A DNA stretch of 64,000 bases. Source: Nocardia rhizosphaerihabitans. GTDB taxonomy: Bacteria; Actinomycetota; Actinomycetes; Mycobacteriales; Mycobacteriaceae. Position 1 is the first letter of the stretch, and every line of letters begins with the position of its first letter. The stretch lies in contig NZ_BMNE01000001.1 of NCBI RefSeq assembly GCF_014646295.1, positions 496,001 through 560,000 of the forward strand. Direction: 5' to 3'. Shown here in pieces: positions 56,441 to 64,000 of this stretch. Both the position numbers and the translations under genes were made by a program. The notes beneath the pieces were generated by a model. That model ran no database searches. It saw nothing but the letters and a program-made list of their open reading frames with translations, and was not told where the DNA came from.

Positions 56441-56471
56441 ACCGGCATCACATCAGGACAGGAGATCGACC

Positions 56472-56585
56472 ATGGGTTCACTGACCGAGATTATCCAGGC
56501 GGCGATCGCGGGCCTCGGTTCTGCGGCCGAGGGCGACGGCCTCCTCGCCGTCTTCCTCGGATCGGTGGAAGCGTTCTTCCCGTAA
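56472..56585 (+). CDS. Small MGSL peptide 2 (37 aa), candidate mycomembrane peptide
   Basis: A 37-residue peptide beginning MGSLTEIIQAAIAG; the last 22 residues equal those of peptide 1. CAGGAG lies 7 bases before the ATG. The shared GLLAVFLGSVEAFFP helix has small residues on one face and aromatic or aliphatic residues on the other, as expected for oligomerising membrane peptides. It is followed at 66 bp by a third peptide gene with no promoter of its own that I can see, so the pair is likely co-transcribed. Function is inferred, as for peptide 1. Confidence 0.7.
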   Translation: MGSLTEIIQAAIAGLGSAAEGDGLLAVFLGSVEAFFP

Positions 56586-56605
56586 ATCGCGCACTCTCCC
56601 ACAAC

Positions 56606-56621
56606 GCCCGATTCGTCGGGC
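56606..56621 (+). other. UUCG-loop hairpin between peptide genes 2 and 3
   Basis: Perfect stem GCCCGA/TCGGGC closed by the stable TTCG tetraloop, with no T tract. It may stabilise the upstream mRNA 3' end or partly terminate, setting different amounts of peptides 2 and 3. Confidence 0.5.
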
Positions 56622-56651
56622 TGATTCACCAGCATATCCAGGAGTAAAACA

Positions 56652-56768
56652 ATGGGTTCTCTCTACGAATTGTTGCAGACCGGTGCCGGTAGCCTCAGCG
56701 AGGCCGCCCTGCCGTTCATTCAGGCACTGATCACGGTGAGCGGCGGAACTCCCACACCGGGTAAGTAA
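56652..56768 (+). CDS. Small MGSL peptide 3 (38 aa), candidate mycomembrane peptide
   Basis: A 38-residue peptide, MGSLYELLQTGAGSL then SEAALPFIQALITV and a GGTPTPGK tail. It shares the MGSL.EL start and length with peptides 1 and 2 but differs afterwards. CAGGAG precedes the ATG. A hydrophobic helix of about 15 residues (ALPFIQALITV) and a flexible basic tail suggest a partner subunit rather than another copy, much as PorA and PorH form a two-part channel (known for Corynebacterium; inferred here). A strong terminator closes the unit. Confidence 0.65.
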   Translation: MGSLYELLQTGAGSLSEAALPFIQALITVSGGTPTPGK

Positions 56769-56786
56769 CTCGTCGCCGACGAAGAA

Positions 56787-56813
56787 GGGGCGGGCCGTTC
56801 AACGGCCCGCCCC
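56787..56813 (+). terminator. Terminator after peptide genes
   Basis: 13-bp perfect inverted repeat (56787-56799 / 56801-56813) around a single central C, 18 bp after peptide 3 and 45 bp before the mycoloyltransferase ATG, separating the two transcripts at least in part. Confidence 0.85.
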
Positions 56814-56858
56814 CATTCCCATTTCGCCCCCGAGAGAAGTCAGCAGGCTCGTATCACG

Positions 56859-57896
56859 ATGAACAATCACCTCCTCCGCGCAATCATGGTGGCCGTCTGC
56901 GCCGCGGCAGTGGCCACGACGCCCGTCTTCGCCGAGGGCGCGCACGCGGGAGCCGAACCCGGTGCGCGACTGGTGAGCCAGACCCGGTCGGGGCAGGTCA
57001 CCGACATCAGCGTCTACTCGCCGTCGATGGACCGCACGATCGCGCTGCGGGTGCTGCGTCCGGCGGACACGACCGTTCCCGCGCCGACGCTGTACCTGCT
57101 GAACGGCGCAGGCGGCGGCGAGGATTCGGCGAACTGGCCAGGGCAGACGGACGCGGCCGGGTTCTTCGCGGGCAAGCACGTCAACGTCGTCATCCCGATG
57201 GAGGGCGCGTTCAGCTATTACACCGACTGGCAACAGCCCGACGCGGGCTTGGCCAAGAACCTCGAGAACAACGGCCACAACATGTGGACGACGTTCCTCA
57301 CCCGGGAGCTCCCGCCGGTGATCGACGCCGCCTTCGCCACCACCGGGGTCAACGCGCTGGCAGGCATCTCGATGGCGGGGACATCGGTGCTCGACCTGGC
57401 CATCCAGGCACCGGACCTGTATCGCAGCGTCGCCTCCTACAGCGGCTGCGCGATGACCAGCGACCCGATCGGGCGGGCGTTCGTCTCGCTCGTCGTGCGG
57501 ATGGGCGGCGGCAACGTGGAGAACATGTGGGGGCCGGCCACCGACGCGGCCTGGCGCGAGCACGACCCGTATGTGCAGGCGCACCGGCTGCCCGACATCC
57601 CCATCTACATCTCCAGCGGCACCGGATTGCCGGGCGCGCACGACACGCTCACCAATCCGCGGGTGCACATCAACGGCAAGAACCCCCACTCGATCCTGAT
57701 GAATCAGATGCTCGTCGGCGGCGGCATCGAAGCCGCGGCCGCGTACTGCACCGCGAGCATGGGCCAGCGCGCACGCGAACTGGGCCGCACGAACGTCACC
57801 GTCAACGTCCGCCCGACCGGGACCCACTCCTGGGGCTACTGGGAAGACGACCTGCACACGTCCTGGCCGATGATGGCGACGGCGCTCGGCCTGTGA
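56859..57896 (+). CDS. Antigen 85-type mycoloyltransferase/esterase
   Basis: A 345-residue exported alpha/beta-hydrolase. The signal peptide ends near AEGAHA. The core matches the antigen 85/esterase D family: LYLLNGAGGGEDSANW, nucleophile Ser171 in GISMAGTS and a C-terminal THSWGYWEDDL histidine. These enzymes move mycolic acids to arabinogalactan, trehalose or, in Corynebacterium, small proteins. The position just after three small surface-type peptides suggests it could acylate them (inference). The stop overlaps the acyltransferase GTG (57893-57896). Confidence 0.87.
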   Translation: MNNHLLRAIMVAVCAAAVATTPVFAEGAHAGAEPGARLVSQTRSGQVTDISVYSPSMDRTIALRVLRPADTTVPAPTLYLLNGAGGGEDSANWPGQTDAAGFFAGKHVNVVIPMEGAFSYYTDWQQPDAGLAKNLENNGHNMWTTFLTRELPPVIDAAFATTGVNALAGISMAGTSVLDLAIQAPDLYRSVASYSGCAMTSDPIGRAFVSLVVRMGGGNVENMWGPATDAAWREHDPYVQAHRLPDIPIYISSGTGLPGAHDTLTNPRVHINGKNPHSILMNQMLVGGGIEAAAAYCTASMGQRARELGRTNVTVNVRPTGTHSWGYWEDDLHTSWPMMATALGL

Positions 57897-59317
57897 GCGC
57901 CGAATTCCGGGTGGGCACCGAACAGCTGCGCCCGCGCGACGCGGTCTTCGTCTACGACGAGACCGACCGGCACCTGTCGAACATCGTCGCGGTGTATTTC
58001 GCCGACGCGCCGGGGCACCCGCCGCTCACGCGCGAGCAGGTGCTGGACTGGGTGCGGGCAGGCATCGGGCACGCGGCGCTGTTCCACCGGCGGCTGCAGC
58101 GCGTGCCGATGGATCTCGACCTGCCGTACTGGGTGCCCGATCCAGCACTGTCGGTGCGTGAGCATGTGGTGCTGGACCGCCCAGGAACCTGGGACGACGC
58201 ACGCGCGCGCATCGCCGAGATCACCTCCACCCGAATGGATCTGACCCGGCCGCCGTGGGAGATCCACGTGCTGGATCGCGTCGAAGGCGTCCCGGCGATG
58301 GGCGGCGAAACCACGATCGTGGTGCTGAAGTTCCACCACAGCGTCGGCGACGGTGTGGCGACCCGCGCGCTGGAGCACCGGTTGTTCGGTGGCGCACCCG
58401 CGCCGGCCGTCCGGCTCGACGAGCCTCGGACACTACCGGCCGCGGTGCGCACGGCGGCCGCGCTCGTCACCCAGCCCGCGCGCTTCGTCGCCGGACTGCG
58501 GCGGTCGCGCGCGGCGCAGGAGGAGTTGCGTGCCCTCGTCGAGGCGGGCACAGTGCACGAACCTGTCGCGCTGCGACCGGCGACCCGATTCAATCGGGAC
58601 ATCCACGCGGAGCTGACCTTTCACCTGCTGCCGATTCCGCTGCCGGAAGTCCTCGCGGCCAAAGCCGCCGCCCCACAGCGGGTCACGGTCAACGACCTCA
58701 TGCTGACCACGATTTCCGGTGCGCTGGCCGCCTACCTCGCCGAGCACGACGAGGTGCCCGCGGGGTCACTGGCCGCGATGGTGCCCATGTCGATGCGCGG
58801 TGTCGCCGAATGGGATTCGGCGAATCAGCTCACCCAGATGGTCGTCGACCTGCACACCGACATCGCCGATCCGCTCGACCGGCTGGCCGCGGTCGAGCAC
58901 TCGGCGAGCCGAGCCAAACAGCGCCACGCCGACCCGGTGGTGCTGCGCGGCGACCGCAGGGTCGAGACCGCGCCCGCGCTCCTGCTCCGCGCGGCGGGAT
59001 GGGCACGCGCGCAACGACGTTTCGACGACTCGGCGACGGTGCCGTTGTGCAACACCACGATCAGCAATGTGCCGCCGGTCGCCGACTCACTCGCCTTCTG
59101 CGGCAGGCCGATTCGCCGCGCGGTCGGCTCGCTGCCGATTCTCGACGGCGACGGCCTGCGTCACCTGATCACCTCGCAGGGCGACGAGATCGTCATCGCG
59201 GTCACGACGAATGCCGCGATGATGCCGGACCCCGAGCACTACGGCGAGCTGCTGCTGCGCTCGTTCCGCGAACTCGCCACCGCGCTACTCGCCCAGGATA
59301 TTCCGGCTGAGCACTAA
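57893..59317 (+). CDS. Wax ester synthase/diacylglycerol acyltransferase (WS/DGAT)
   Basis: A 474-residue acyltransferase with the catalytic HHxxxDG motif as HHSVGDG (148-154), PLCNTTISNVPP near residue 395 and the N-terminal DAVFVYDETDRH typical of actinomycete WS/DGATs. It joins acyl-CoA to alcohols or diacylglycerol to make storage lipid; some family members act on other envelope lipids. The GTG overlaps the mycoloyltransferase stop, so the two enzymes are co-translated. Its stop overlaps the convergent reductase-like gene by 4 bp. Confidence 0.88.
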   Translation: MSAEFRVGTEQLRPRDAVFVYDETDRHLSNIVAVYFADAPGHPPLTREQVLDWVRAGIGHAALFHRRLQRVPMDLDLPYWVPDPALSVREHVVLDRPGTWDDARARIAEITSTRMDLTRPPWEIHVLDRVEGVPAMGGETTIVVLKFHHSVGDGVATRALEHRLFGGAPAPAVRLDEPRTLPAAVRTAAALVTQPARFVAGLRRSRAAQEELRALVEAGTVHEPVALRPATRFNRDIHAELTFHLLPIPLPEVLAAKAAAPQRVTVNDLMLTTISGALAAYLAEHDEVPAGSLAAMVPMSMRGVAEWDSANQLTQMVVDLHTDIADPLDRLAAVEHSASRAKQRHADPVVLRGDRRVETAPALLLRAAGWARAQRRFDDSATVPLCNTTISNVPPVADSLAFCGRPIRRAVGSLPILDGDGLRHLITSQGDEIVIAVTTNAAMMPDPEHYGELLLRSFRELATALLAQDIPAEH

Positions 59318-60021
59318 CGCTGCAGGCAGCTGGTGCGCCGCACCGGCAGGCCACGGTCCTCGAGCGCACCGAGCAGCAGCTGACCACGGCGCGCACCCGC
59401 GGCGCTGTCGGCGCGGGCCAGATCCGGTACGTAGGTGGCGGCGCCGACGACGGATTCACCGACCAGGGACCAGAATCGGCGCGCGGGCAGGCCGGAGCAG
59501 CGGGTGAGGACCGACTGCAGCGGAATCAGCGAGGACGCGCAGCGCTGGGCGAGCCAGACCGCCATCGCGGCCTCACACGGCAGCGCGACCGCGTCGCGCT
59601 CGTCGACCTCGGGATCACCGTCGACGATGCGAATCGTGGTGTCGGACAGGCCCGCCCAGTCGATGCCGCCGTCGTTGTCGTGATGGATCCACAGGTTGTC
59701 CCGGCCCGGATCCCACGCCTGGGCCGACATCACGAACAGCGCGGTGACCCGGCCGACCACGGCGTGGATGAGCGCGGTCGCCACCACCTCGGCGGCGATG
59801 TCGTCATTGATCATCTCGGCGGCGTGGCGGCGGTACATCAGCTCGACGCGACCCTCGGACAGCCCGTTCGGCACGTGCCACCATCGCCGTTTGCCCTGAC
59901 CGGCCATCGCCGCCACGGCATAGACCCGCGGATGTTCGGGTTGCAGCGATTGCAACCGGGCGCAGGCGCGGTCGAACGCGGCGGTGGTGCGGGACGGGGC
60001 GGTGGTGACGGGCTCGGACAT
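59314..60021 (-). CDS. Iron-regulated FhuF-like protein (putative siderophore-iron reductase)
   Basis: A 235-residue protein, divergent from the Fe-siderophore importer and sharing its iron box. The central ALPCEAAMAVWLAQRCASSL and C-terminal RRFWSLVGESVVGAATYVP resemble FhuF/IucC-tail proteins. The usual C-terminal 2Fe-2S cysteine set is absent; only one cysteine (TSCLQR) remains near the end. GAGGAGG precedes the ATG at 60021. It may help release iron from siderophore. Family assignment is tentative. Confidence 0.45.
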   Translation of the reverse strand: MSEPVTTAPSRTTAAFDRACARLQSLQPEHPRVYAVAAMAGQGKRRWWHVPNGLSEGRVELMYRRHAAEMINDDIAAEVVATALIHAVVGRVTALFVMSAQAWDPGRDNLWIHHDNDGGIDWAGLSDTTIRIVDGDPEVDERDAVALPCEAAMAVWLAQRCASSLIPLQSVLTRCSGLPARRFWSLVGESVVGAATYVPDLARADSAAGARRGQLLLGALEDRGLPVRRTSCLQR

Positions 60022-60067
60022 CGAACCTCCTCGAACGTTGGTTCCCGTGACGATGATGTCTCGGAAC

Positions 60068-60086
60068 ATAGGTTAGGCTTACCAGA
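60068..60086. promoter_or_regulatory. Iron box (IdeR/DtxR-type)
   Basis: ATAGGTTAGGCTTACCAGA is close to the consensus TTAGGTTAGGCTAACCTAA. It lies in the divergent promoter between the FhuF-like gene (start 60021) and the permease operon (start 60132), so both are expected to be repressed when iron is ample. Confidence 0.85.
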
Positions 60087-60131
60087 CTTCACAAGTTGTG
60101 TCCGGTTTCGAGGCAGGAGAAGTTCGTCGCC

Positions 60132-61178
60132 GTGATCCACCCTGGCACCGTCAGACGTCGTCGTCTGACCGGGCTTCTGCTGCTCGTCTTGCTGCTCACC
60201 GTCGCGGTGGTGGCGAGCATTGCCATCGGCACCCGCTCGCTCGCACCGGCCACGGTGTTCGACGCCGTCACACACGCTCTCGGCTGCGAGGGCGGCCCGT
60301 TCCGATGCCCGGCCCGCTCCACCGCCGAGGAAATCGTGCGTGAGCTGCGTCTGCCGCGCACCGCGTTGGCCCTGGTCGCCGGGATGGCGCTGGGGATCGC
60401 GGGCGCGCTCATCCAGGGGTATACCCGGAATCCGCTCGCTGATGCCGGTTTGTTGGGACTCAATGCGGGAGCGGGGTTTCTGGCCGCGCTCAGTATCTTC
60501 CTGTTCGGCTTCACCGCGCCGAGCCAATACATCTGGTTCGCCTTCGCCGGCTCGGCGATCGCGGGCGTGATCGTGTTCGGAGTGTCCTCGATCGGCGGCG
60601 GCAAGGCCAGTCCGTTGAGCCTGGTCCTGGCCGGCGCGGCGGTCACCGCGTTCCTGCAGGCGATGACCAACGCGGTCGTCGTGCTGGACAACGCCGCCCT
60701 GGACACCTACCGATTCTGGGTGGTCGGCACCGTGAACGGGCGCGAGGCCGGAGTGTTCTGGCAGGTGCTGCCGTTCCTCGTCATCGGCATGGCGATGGCC
60801 GTCGCGGCGGCGCCCGGGCTGAATCTGCTGAGCCTCGGCGACGATGTGGCGCGCGGGCTCGGTGTCGATGTCGGCCGGGCGCGGGCCTTCGGGTTGTTCG
60901 CGGTGGTGCTGCTCAGCGGCGCGGCGACCGCGGCGGTCGGGCCGATCGCGTTCCTCGGGCTGGTGGTGCCGCATATCGCGCGCACCATCACCGGACCGGA
61001 CAACCGCTGGCTGATCCCCTACTCCGGACTGCTCGGCGGCCTGCTGCTGGTCGTCGCCGATATCGCCGGACGGGTGGTCGCCCGGCCGGGCGAACTCCAG
61101 GTCGGGGTGATGCTGGCGGCGATCGGCGCGCCGTTCTTCATCGCGCTGGTGCGCCGCAAGAAGCTGGTGACGCTGTGA
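60132..61178 (+). CDS. Fe-siderophore ABC permease, FecCD family (1)
   Basis: A 348-residue membrane protein with about nine to ten helices. LRLPRTALALVAGMALGIAGALIQGYTRNPLADAGLLG is the FecCD/BtuC signature split over two helices, and the cytoplasmic GLVVPHIAR loop docks the ATPase. The GTG at 60132 follows AGGAGA by 11 bases; an upstream TTG at 60096 is unlikely. The stop overlaps the second permease start (GTGA). With that permease and the ATPase it imports a ferric siderophore; no binding protein gene lies in the operon. Confidence 0.9.
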   Translation: MIHPGTVRRRRLTGLLLLVLLLTVAVVASIAIGTRSLAPATVFDAVTHALGCEGGPFRCPARSTAEEIVRELRLPRTALALVAGMALGIAGALIQGYTRNPLADAGLLGLNAGAGFLAALSIFLFGFTAPSQYIWFAFAGSAIAGVIVFGVSSIGGGKASPLSLVLAGAAVTAFLQAMTNAVVVLDNAALDTYRFWVVGTVNGREAGVFWQVLPFLVIGMAMAVAAAPGLNLLSLGDDVARGLGVDVGRARAFGLFAVVLLSGAATAAVGPIAFLGLVVPHIARTITGPDNRWLIPYSGLLGGLLLVVADIAGRVVARPGELQVGVMLAAIGAPFFIALVRRKKLVTL

Positions 61179-62296
61179 GCACGATCGAGACCGACAAGCA
61201 GGACGACCAGGTCGGCGCCGAGCTGCGGAAGGTGCGTCCGGCGCTGCGCGTCGGGCCGGTGTCGCTGGTGCTGCGACCGGTGATGCTCGGCGTCGTCCTC
61301 GCGCTGGCGGTAGCGGTCTTCGCGCTGTTCTGCCTCGACATCGCCGTCGGCGACACCACCATTCCGCTGGGCCGGGTACTCGATGTGCTCGGTGGCGGCG
61401 GCACCAGATCGCAGCGGTTCATCATCATCGAATCGCGGCTGCCGCGGGCCATCACCGCCGTGGTGGTCGGGGCGGCGCTCGGGCTGGCCGGCGCATTGAT
61501 GCAGTCGATCCTGCACAACCCCCTGGCCGGGCCGGATGTTCTCGGTATCACCACCGGCGCCAGTGTCGGCGCGGTCGCGGTGCTGGTCGGCAGCGGTGGC
61601 GCGACCACCGGCCTGATCGCCACGATCGGCGCGCCGCTGGCCGCCCTGACCGGCGGGCTGCTCACCGCTGTCGTCATCTATCTGCTCGCCTGGGGACGCG
61701 GCAGGGCCGGGGAACGCGGGGTCACCGGGTTCCGGCTCGTGCTCATCGGCATCGGCGTCAACGCGGTGCTGATGTCGGTGATCAGCTGGCTGCTCACCCG
61801 CGCCAGCCTGACCGACGCCGCCAGGGCGCAGATCTGGCTCAACGGGTCGCTCAACGCCGCCGACATGGCCAGGGTCGTGCCCGCCGCGATCGCGCTGGCC
61901 GTGGTCACGGTGGTGTCGCTGGTGTCGGCGCGGACACTGGCCGCGCTGCGCCTTGGCGAGGAGTCGACGCGGGTGCTCGGCGTGCGGATCCAGGCGCAGC
62001 AGGCGCTGCTCATCGGAGCCTCGGTGGTGGCGGCCTCGGTGGCGACCGCGGCCGTCGGGCCGGTCGGCTTCGTCGCGCTCGCGGCGCCGCAGATCGCCAG
62101 GATGGCGCTGCGCACGCCCGGTGAACCGCTGATCGCCTCCGCGCTCACCGGCGCCGGGCTGGTCGCCGGGGCCGATATCGTCTCGCGCACACTGCTTCCC
62201 GTCGACCTGCCCGTCGGCATCGTGACCGCCGCGCTCGGCGGACCGTTCCTGCTCTACCTGCTCGTCCGCATGAATCGGAAGGCCACGCTCTCATGA
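61175..62296 (+). CDS. Fe-siderophore ABC permease, FecCD family (2)
   Basis: A 373-residue permease with a 30-residue charged N-terminus, then the FecCD signature SRLPRAITAVVVGAALGLAG and QSILHNPLAGPDVLG, and a GFVALAAPQIAR docking loop. It pairs with the previous permease. The GTG start overlaps the upstream stop, and its own stop overlaps the ATPase start (ATGA, 62293-62296). Confidence 0.9.
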   Translation: MSTIETDKQDDQVGAELRKVRPALRVGPVSLVLRPVMLGVVLALAVAVFALFCLDIAVGDTTIPLGRVLDVLGGGGTRSQRFIIIESRLPRAITAVVVGAALGLAGALMQSILHNPLAGPDVLGITTGASVGAVAVLVGSGGATTGLIATIGAPLAALTGGLLTAVVIYLLAWGRGRAGERGVTGFRLVLIGIGVNAVLMSVISWLLTRASLTDAARAQIWLNGSLNAADMARVVPAAIALAVVTVVSLVSARTLAALRLGEESTRVLGVRIQAQQALLIGASVVAASVATAAVGPVGFVALAAPQIARMALRTPGEPLIASALTGAGLVAGADIVSRTLLPVDLPVGIVTAALGGPFLLYLLVRMNRKATLS

Positions 62297-63117
62297 CCAG
62301 CCCCGACCGTCGCCTCGCCGCCGACAGCGTCTCCCTCGGCTACGGCGAGCGGGTGATCGTCGACGAGCTGAGCCTCGACATCGCCCCCGGCGTGGTCACC
62401 ACCGTCATCGGGCCCAACGGCTGCGGCAAGTCGACGCTGCTCAAATCGCTGGGCAGGCTGCTGCGCCCGCGCGACGGGCAGGTGGTGCTCGACGGCAAGG
62501 CGATCTCGTCGATGAAGACCAAGGACGTCGCCAGGGTGATCGGCATGCTGCCGCAGACCCCGGTCGCTCCCGAGGGCCTCACCGTCGCCGACCTCGTCGC
62601 CCGCGGACGGCACCCGCACCAGTCCTGGCTGCGGCAGTGGTCGGCCGACGACGAGACCGAGGTCGCCGCCGCCCTGGCCCAGACCGGCATCGCCGACCTG
62701 GCCGAGCGCACCCTCGACGAACTCTCCGGCGGCCAGCGCCAGCGCGCCTGGATCTCCATGGCCCTGGCCCAGGGCACCGACATCCTGCTGCTCGACGAGC
62801 CGACCACCTATCTCGACCTCGCGCACTCGCTCGAGGTCCTCGACCTCGTCGACCGGCTGCACGCCGAATTCGGGCGGACCGTGGTGATGGTCCTGCACGA
62901 TCTCAACCTCGCCATCCGCTACAGCGACGAGCTCGTGGTGATGTGCGCTGGCCGGATCGTGGCGCAGGGCAAGCCGGCCGAGATCGTCACCGCCGAGCTG
63001 CTCGCCGAGGTGTTCGGGCTCGAGGCCACCGTGCTCACCGATCCGGTCTCGGGGCGGCCGATGATCGTCCCGATCGGCACCAGGCACGTGCGCGGCGCCG
63101 CCGGGTATGACGAATAA
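62293..63117 (+). CDS. Fe-siderophore ABC transporter ATPase (FecE/FepC type)
   Basis: A 274-residue ATPase with Walker A GPNGCGKST, LSGGQRQRAW, Walker B ILLLDEPTTYLDL and VVMVLHDLNLAIRYSD, the FepC-type signature set. RGRHPHQSW is typical of siderophore transporters. Last gene of the importer operon, under the iron box at 60068. Confidence 0.92.
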   Translation: MTSPDRRLAADSVSLGYGERVIVDELSLDIAPGVVTTVIGPNGCGKSTLLKSLGRLLRPRDGQVVLDGKAISSMKTKDVARVIGMLPQTPVAPEGLTVADLVARGRHPHQSWLRQWSADDETEVAAALAQTGIADLAERTLDELSGGQRQRAWISMALAQGTDILLLDEPTTYLDLAHSLEVLDLVDRLHAEFGRTVVMVLHDLNLAIRYSDELVVMCAGRIVAQGKPAEIVTAELLAEVFGLEATVLTDPVSGRPMIVPIGTRHVRGAAGYDE

Positions 63118-63137
63118 CACACCAGCAAACACCCCGT

Positions 63138-63154
63138 TACGACATTCTGTAGTA
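63138..63154. promoter_or_regulatory. BlaI-type operator
   Basis: TACGACATTCTGTAGTA, an inverted repeat of TAC(G/T)ACA arms with a 3-bp centre, the pattern bound by BlaI/MecI repressors. It lies 35 bp before the BlaI-family gene and points to autoregulation. Confidence 0.75.
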
Positions 63155-63188
63155 CGCATCTTTGTCGTTGATTCCGTAAAATTGTGGG

Positions 63189-63569
63189 ATGGCAGGACTC
63201 GGCGAACTCGAAAAAGCGGTCATGGACCAGTTGTGGTCGGCCGACGAACCGCAGACGGTGCGGCAGGTCCACGAAGCACTGGCCGCGCGGCGTGAGCTCG
63301 CGTACACGACAGTGATGACGGTGCTGCAGCGGCTGGCGAAGAAGAATCTGGTGGTGCAGCGACGCGACGATCGCGCGCACCGATACGCGCCCGTGCACAG
63401 CCGCGACGAGCTGGTCGCGAGCCTGATGTTCGACGCATTGCAGCAGGCAGACGCGGCGGGCAGCCGCGCCGCCGCCCTCGTGCACTTCGTCGAACAGGTG
63501 GGCAAGGACGAGGCCGATGCGCTGCGGGAGGCACTCGCCAAGCTCGAATCCGACGAGAAGAGCAGCTAG
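63189..63569 (+). CDS. blaI: BlaI/MecI/CopY-family repressor
   Basis: A 126-residue winged-helix repressor. LGELEKAVMDQLW and RELAYTTVMTVLQRLAKKNLV (split at the turn) match BlaI, and the C-terminal helix is for dimers. It is usually cleaved or released through the BlaR-type protease encoded next, which begins 64 bp downstream. A matching operator lies upstream. It may control beta-lactamase or cell-envelope genes elsewhere. Confidence 0.9.
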   Translation: MAGLGELEKAVMDQLWSADEPQTVRQVHEALAARRELAYTTVMTVLQRLAKKNLVVQRRDDRAHRYAPVHSRDELVASLMFDALQQADAAGSRAAALVHFVEQVGKDEADALREALAKLESDEKSS

Positions 63570-63633
63570 ACTCCCTGGCGGCTCTCACAACGACGTGAGC
63601 GCCCCTGGTCCCACAACGCAGTGAGCAGAGTCG

Positions 63634-64000
63634 ATGAACGCAACCGCGGCAGTCTTCGCCGGTCTCGCCTTGCTTCTCGCAGGGCCGGTACCAGCGCTGC
63701 TCAGTCGCGCGACCTGGGTGCATCGGTCCCCGCGCGCGGCACTGGTGTTGTGGCAGGCGATCGCGCTGGCCGCCGTGCTCAGCGCCTTCGGATCCGGGCT
63801 GGCCATCGCCAGCCTGCTGCTCGTCCCCGGCCCCGACGGTAGGCCGACCACCTCCCCCACCAAGGAGATCGACGCGCTCGGTCTGCCGCTGTGGACGGTG
63901 TATGTCACCGTGTTCGCGCTGACCCTGATGATCGGCGCCCGGCTCATGTTCTCCATCGTGCGCGTCGGCGTGCACACCCGCCGCCGCAGGTCCCGGCATC
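63634..64000 (+). CDS. M56/BlaR1-like membrane metallopeptidase (partial, N-terminus)
   Basis: The first 122 residues of a membrane protein cut by the window end. It has helices at about 4-22, 38-60 and 86-108, and a basic cytoplasmic loop (HTRRRRSR). BlaI genes in actinomycetes are commonly followed by a short M56 peptidase with this helix pattern. The HExxH site would lie beyond the window, so the call rests on context. Confidence 0.7.
   Translation, partial: MNATAAVFAGLALLLAGPVPALLSRATWVHRSPRAALVLWQAIALAAVLSAFGSGLAIASLLLVPGPDGRPTTSPTKEIDALGLPLWTVYVTVFALTLMIGARLMFSIVRVGVHTRRRRSRH

Noticed and set aside
63585..63625. Direct repeat CACAACG.(C)GTGAGC before the M56 gene
   Set aside because: Two imperfect short copies only; not enough for an operator claim.

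Overview
The window looks like chromosome of a mycolic-acid actinomycete, most likely Nocardia or a close relative. It is very GC-rich (about 65-72% in most 60-base samples I counted). It carries an antigen 85-type mycoloyltransferase, a WS/DGAT acyltransferase, a mycothiol-type DinB enzyme, IdeR/DtxR-type iron boxes and dense operons with ATGA/GTGA start-stop overlaps. The genus is inferred from gene content; no marker gene is present.

Layout. (1) 1-3595: an acyl-carrier lipid cassette (adenylating ligase C-terminus, diiron protein, thioesterase, ACP, cyclopropane-synthase-like methyltransferase, acyl-ACP desaturase). (2) 3657-8269: a hotdog thioesterase, a P450, a DUF2797 protein, a secreted glycine-zipper protein and a phthalate-dioxygenase-type reductase. 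(3) 8415-16130: one operon of acyl-CoA dehydrogenase, thioesterase, alpha/beta hydrolase, a Ugp-type ABC importer and a metallophosphodiesterase, which reads as a phospholipid or glycerophosphodiester scavenging unit. (4) 16214-18689: a lower-GC TIR-protein and SLOG-membrane-protein pair, probably a TIR/SLOG immune module. It lies between the intact ugpE and a second, diverged copy of the ugpE 3' end. (5) 18807-22858: sterol-desaturase-like enzyme, AraC regulator, aminotransferase, HxlR regulator with twin operators, and a truncated MFS gene.

(6) 22971-41399: the largest system, all on the minus strand: LysR regulator, acyl ligase, FAD oxidoreductase, SGNH hydrolase, then PfaA-like synthase, PfaC-like double dehydratase, PfaD-like enoyl reductase, AccD-AccA fusion, BCCP and biotin carboxylase. 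The last six genes overlap by 4 bp at every junction. This is a PUFA-synthase-like secondary lipid locus with its own acetyl-CoA carboxylase to make malonyl-CoA.

(7) 41597-51625: O-methyltransferase, secreted lipase, urease structural genes without accessory genes, a DEDDh exonuclease, a thioesterase, an L,D-transpeptidase near an iron box, a MerR regulator with a divergent DinB gene, and a drug-type MFS pump. (8) 51755-55712: a SARP/AfsR-like regulator, a truncated Ddn-like fragment and an FMN-binding protein. (9) 55869-59317: three tiny genes for 37-38-residue amphipathic peptides starting MGSL, two with the same promoter architecture, directly before a mycoloyltransferase and a WS/DGAT. 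I suggest they are mycomembrane pore or surface peptides. (10) 59314-63117: an iron-box-controlled Fe-siderophore ABC importer with a divergent reductase-like gene. (11) 63138-64000: a BlaI/BlaR-type pair, cut by the window end.

Two stretches over 300 bases have no gene: 47495-47832 (holds an iron box) and 56082-56471 (a terminator-like hairpin, then the promoter of the second peptide). I saw no tRNA, rRNA, CRISPR array or transposase.
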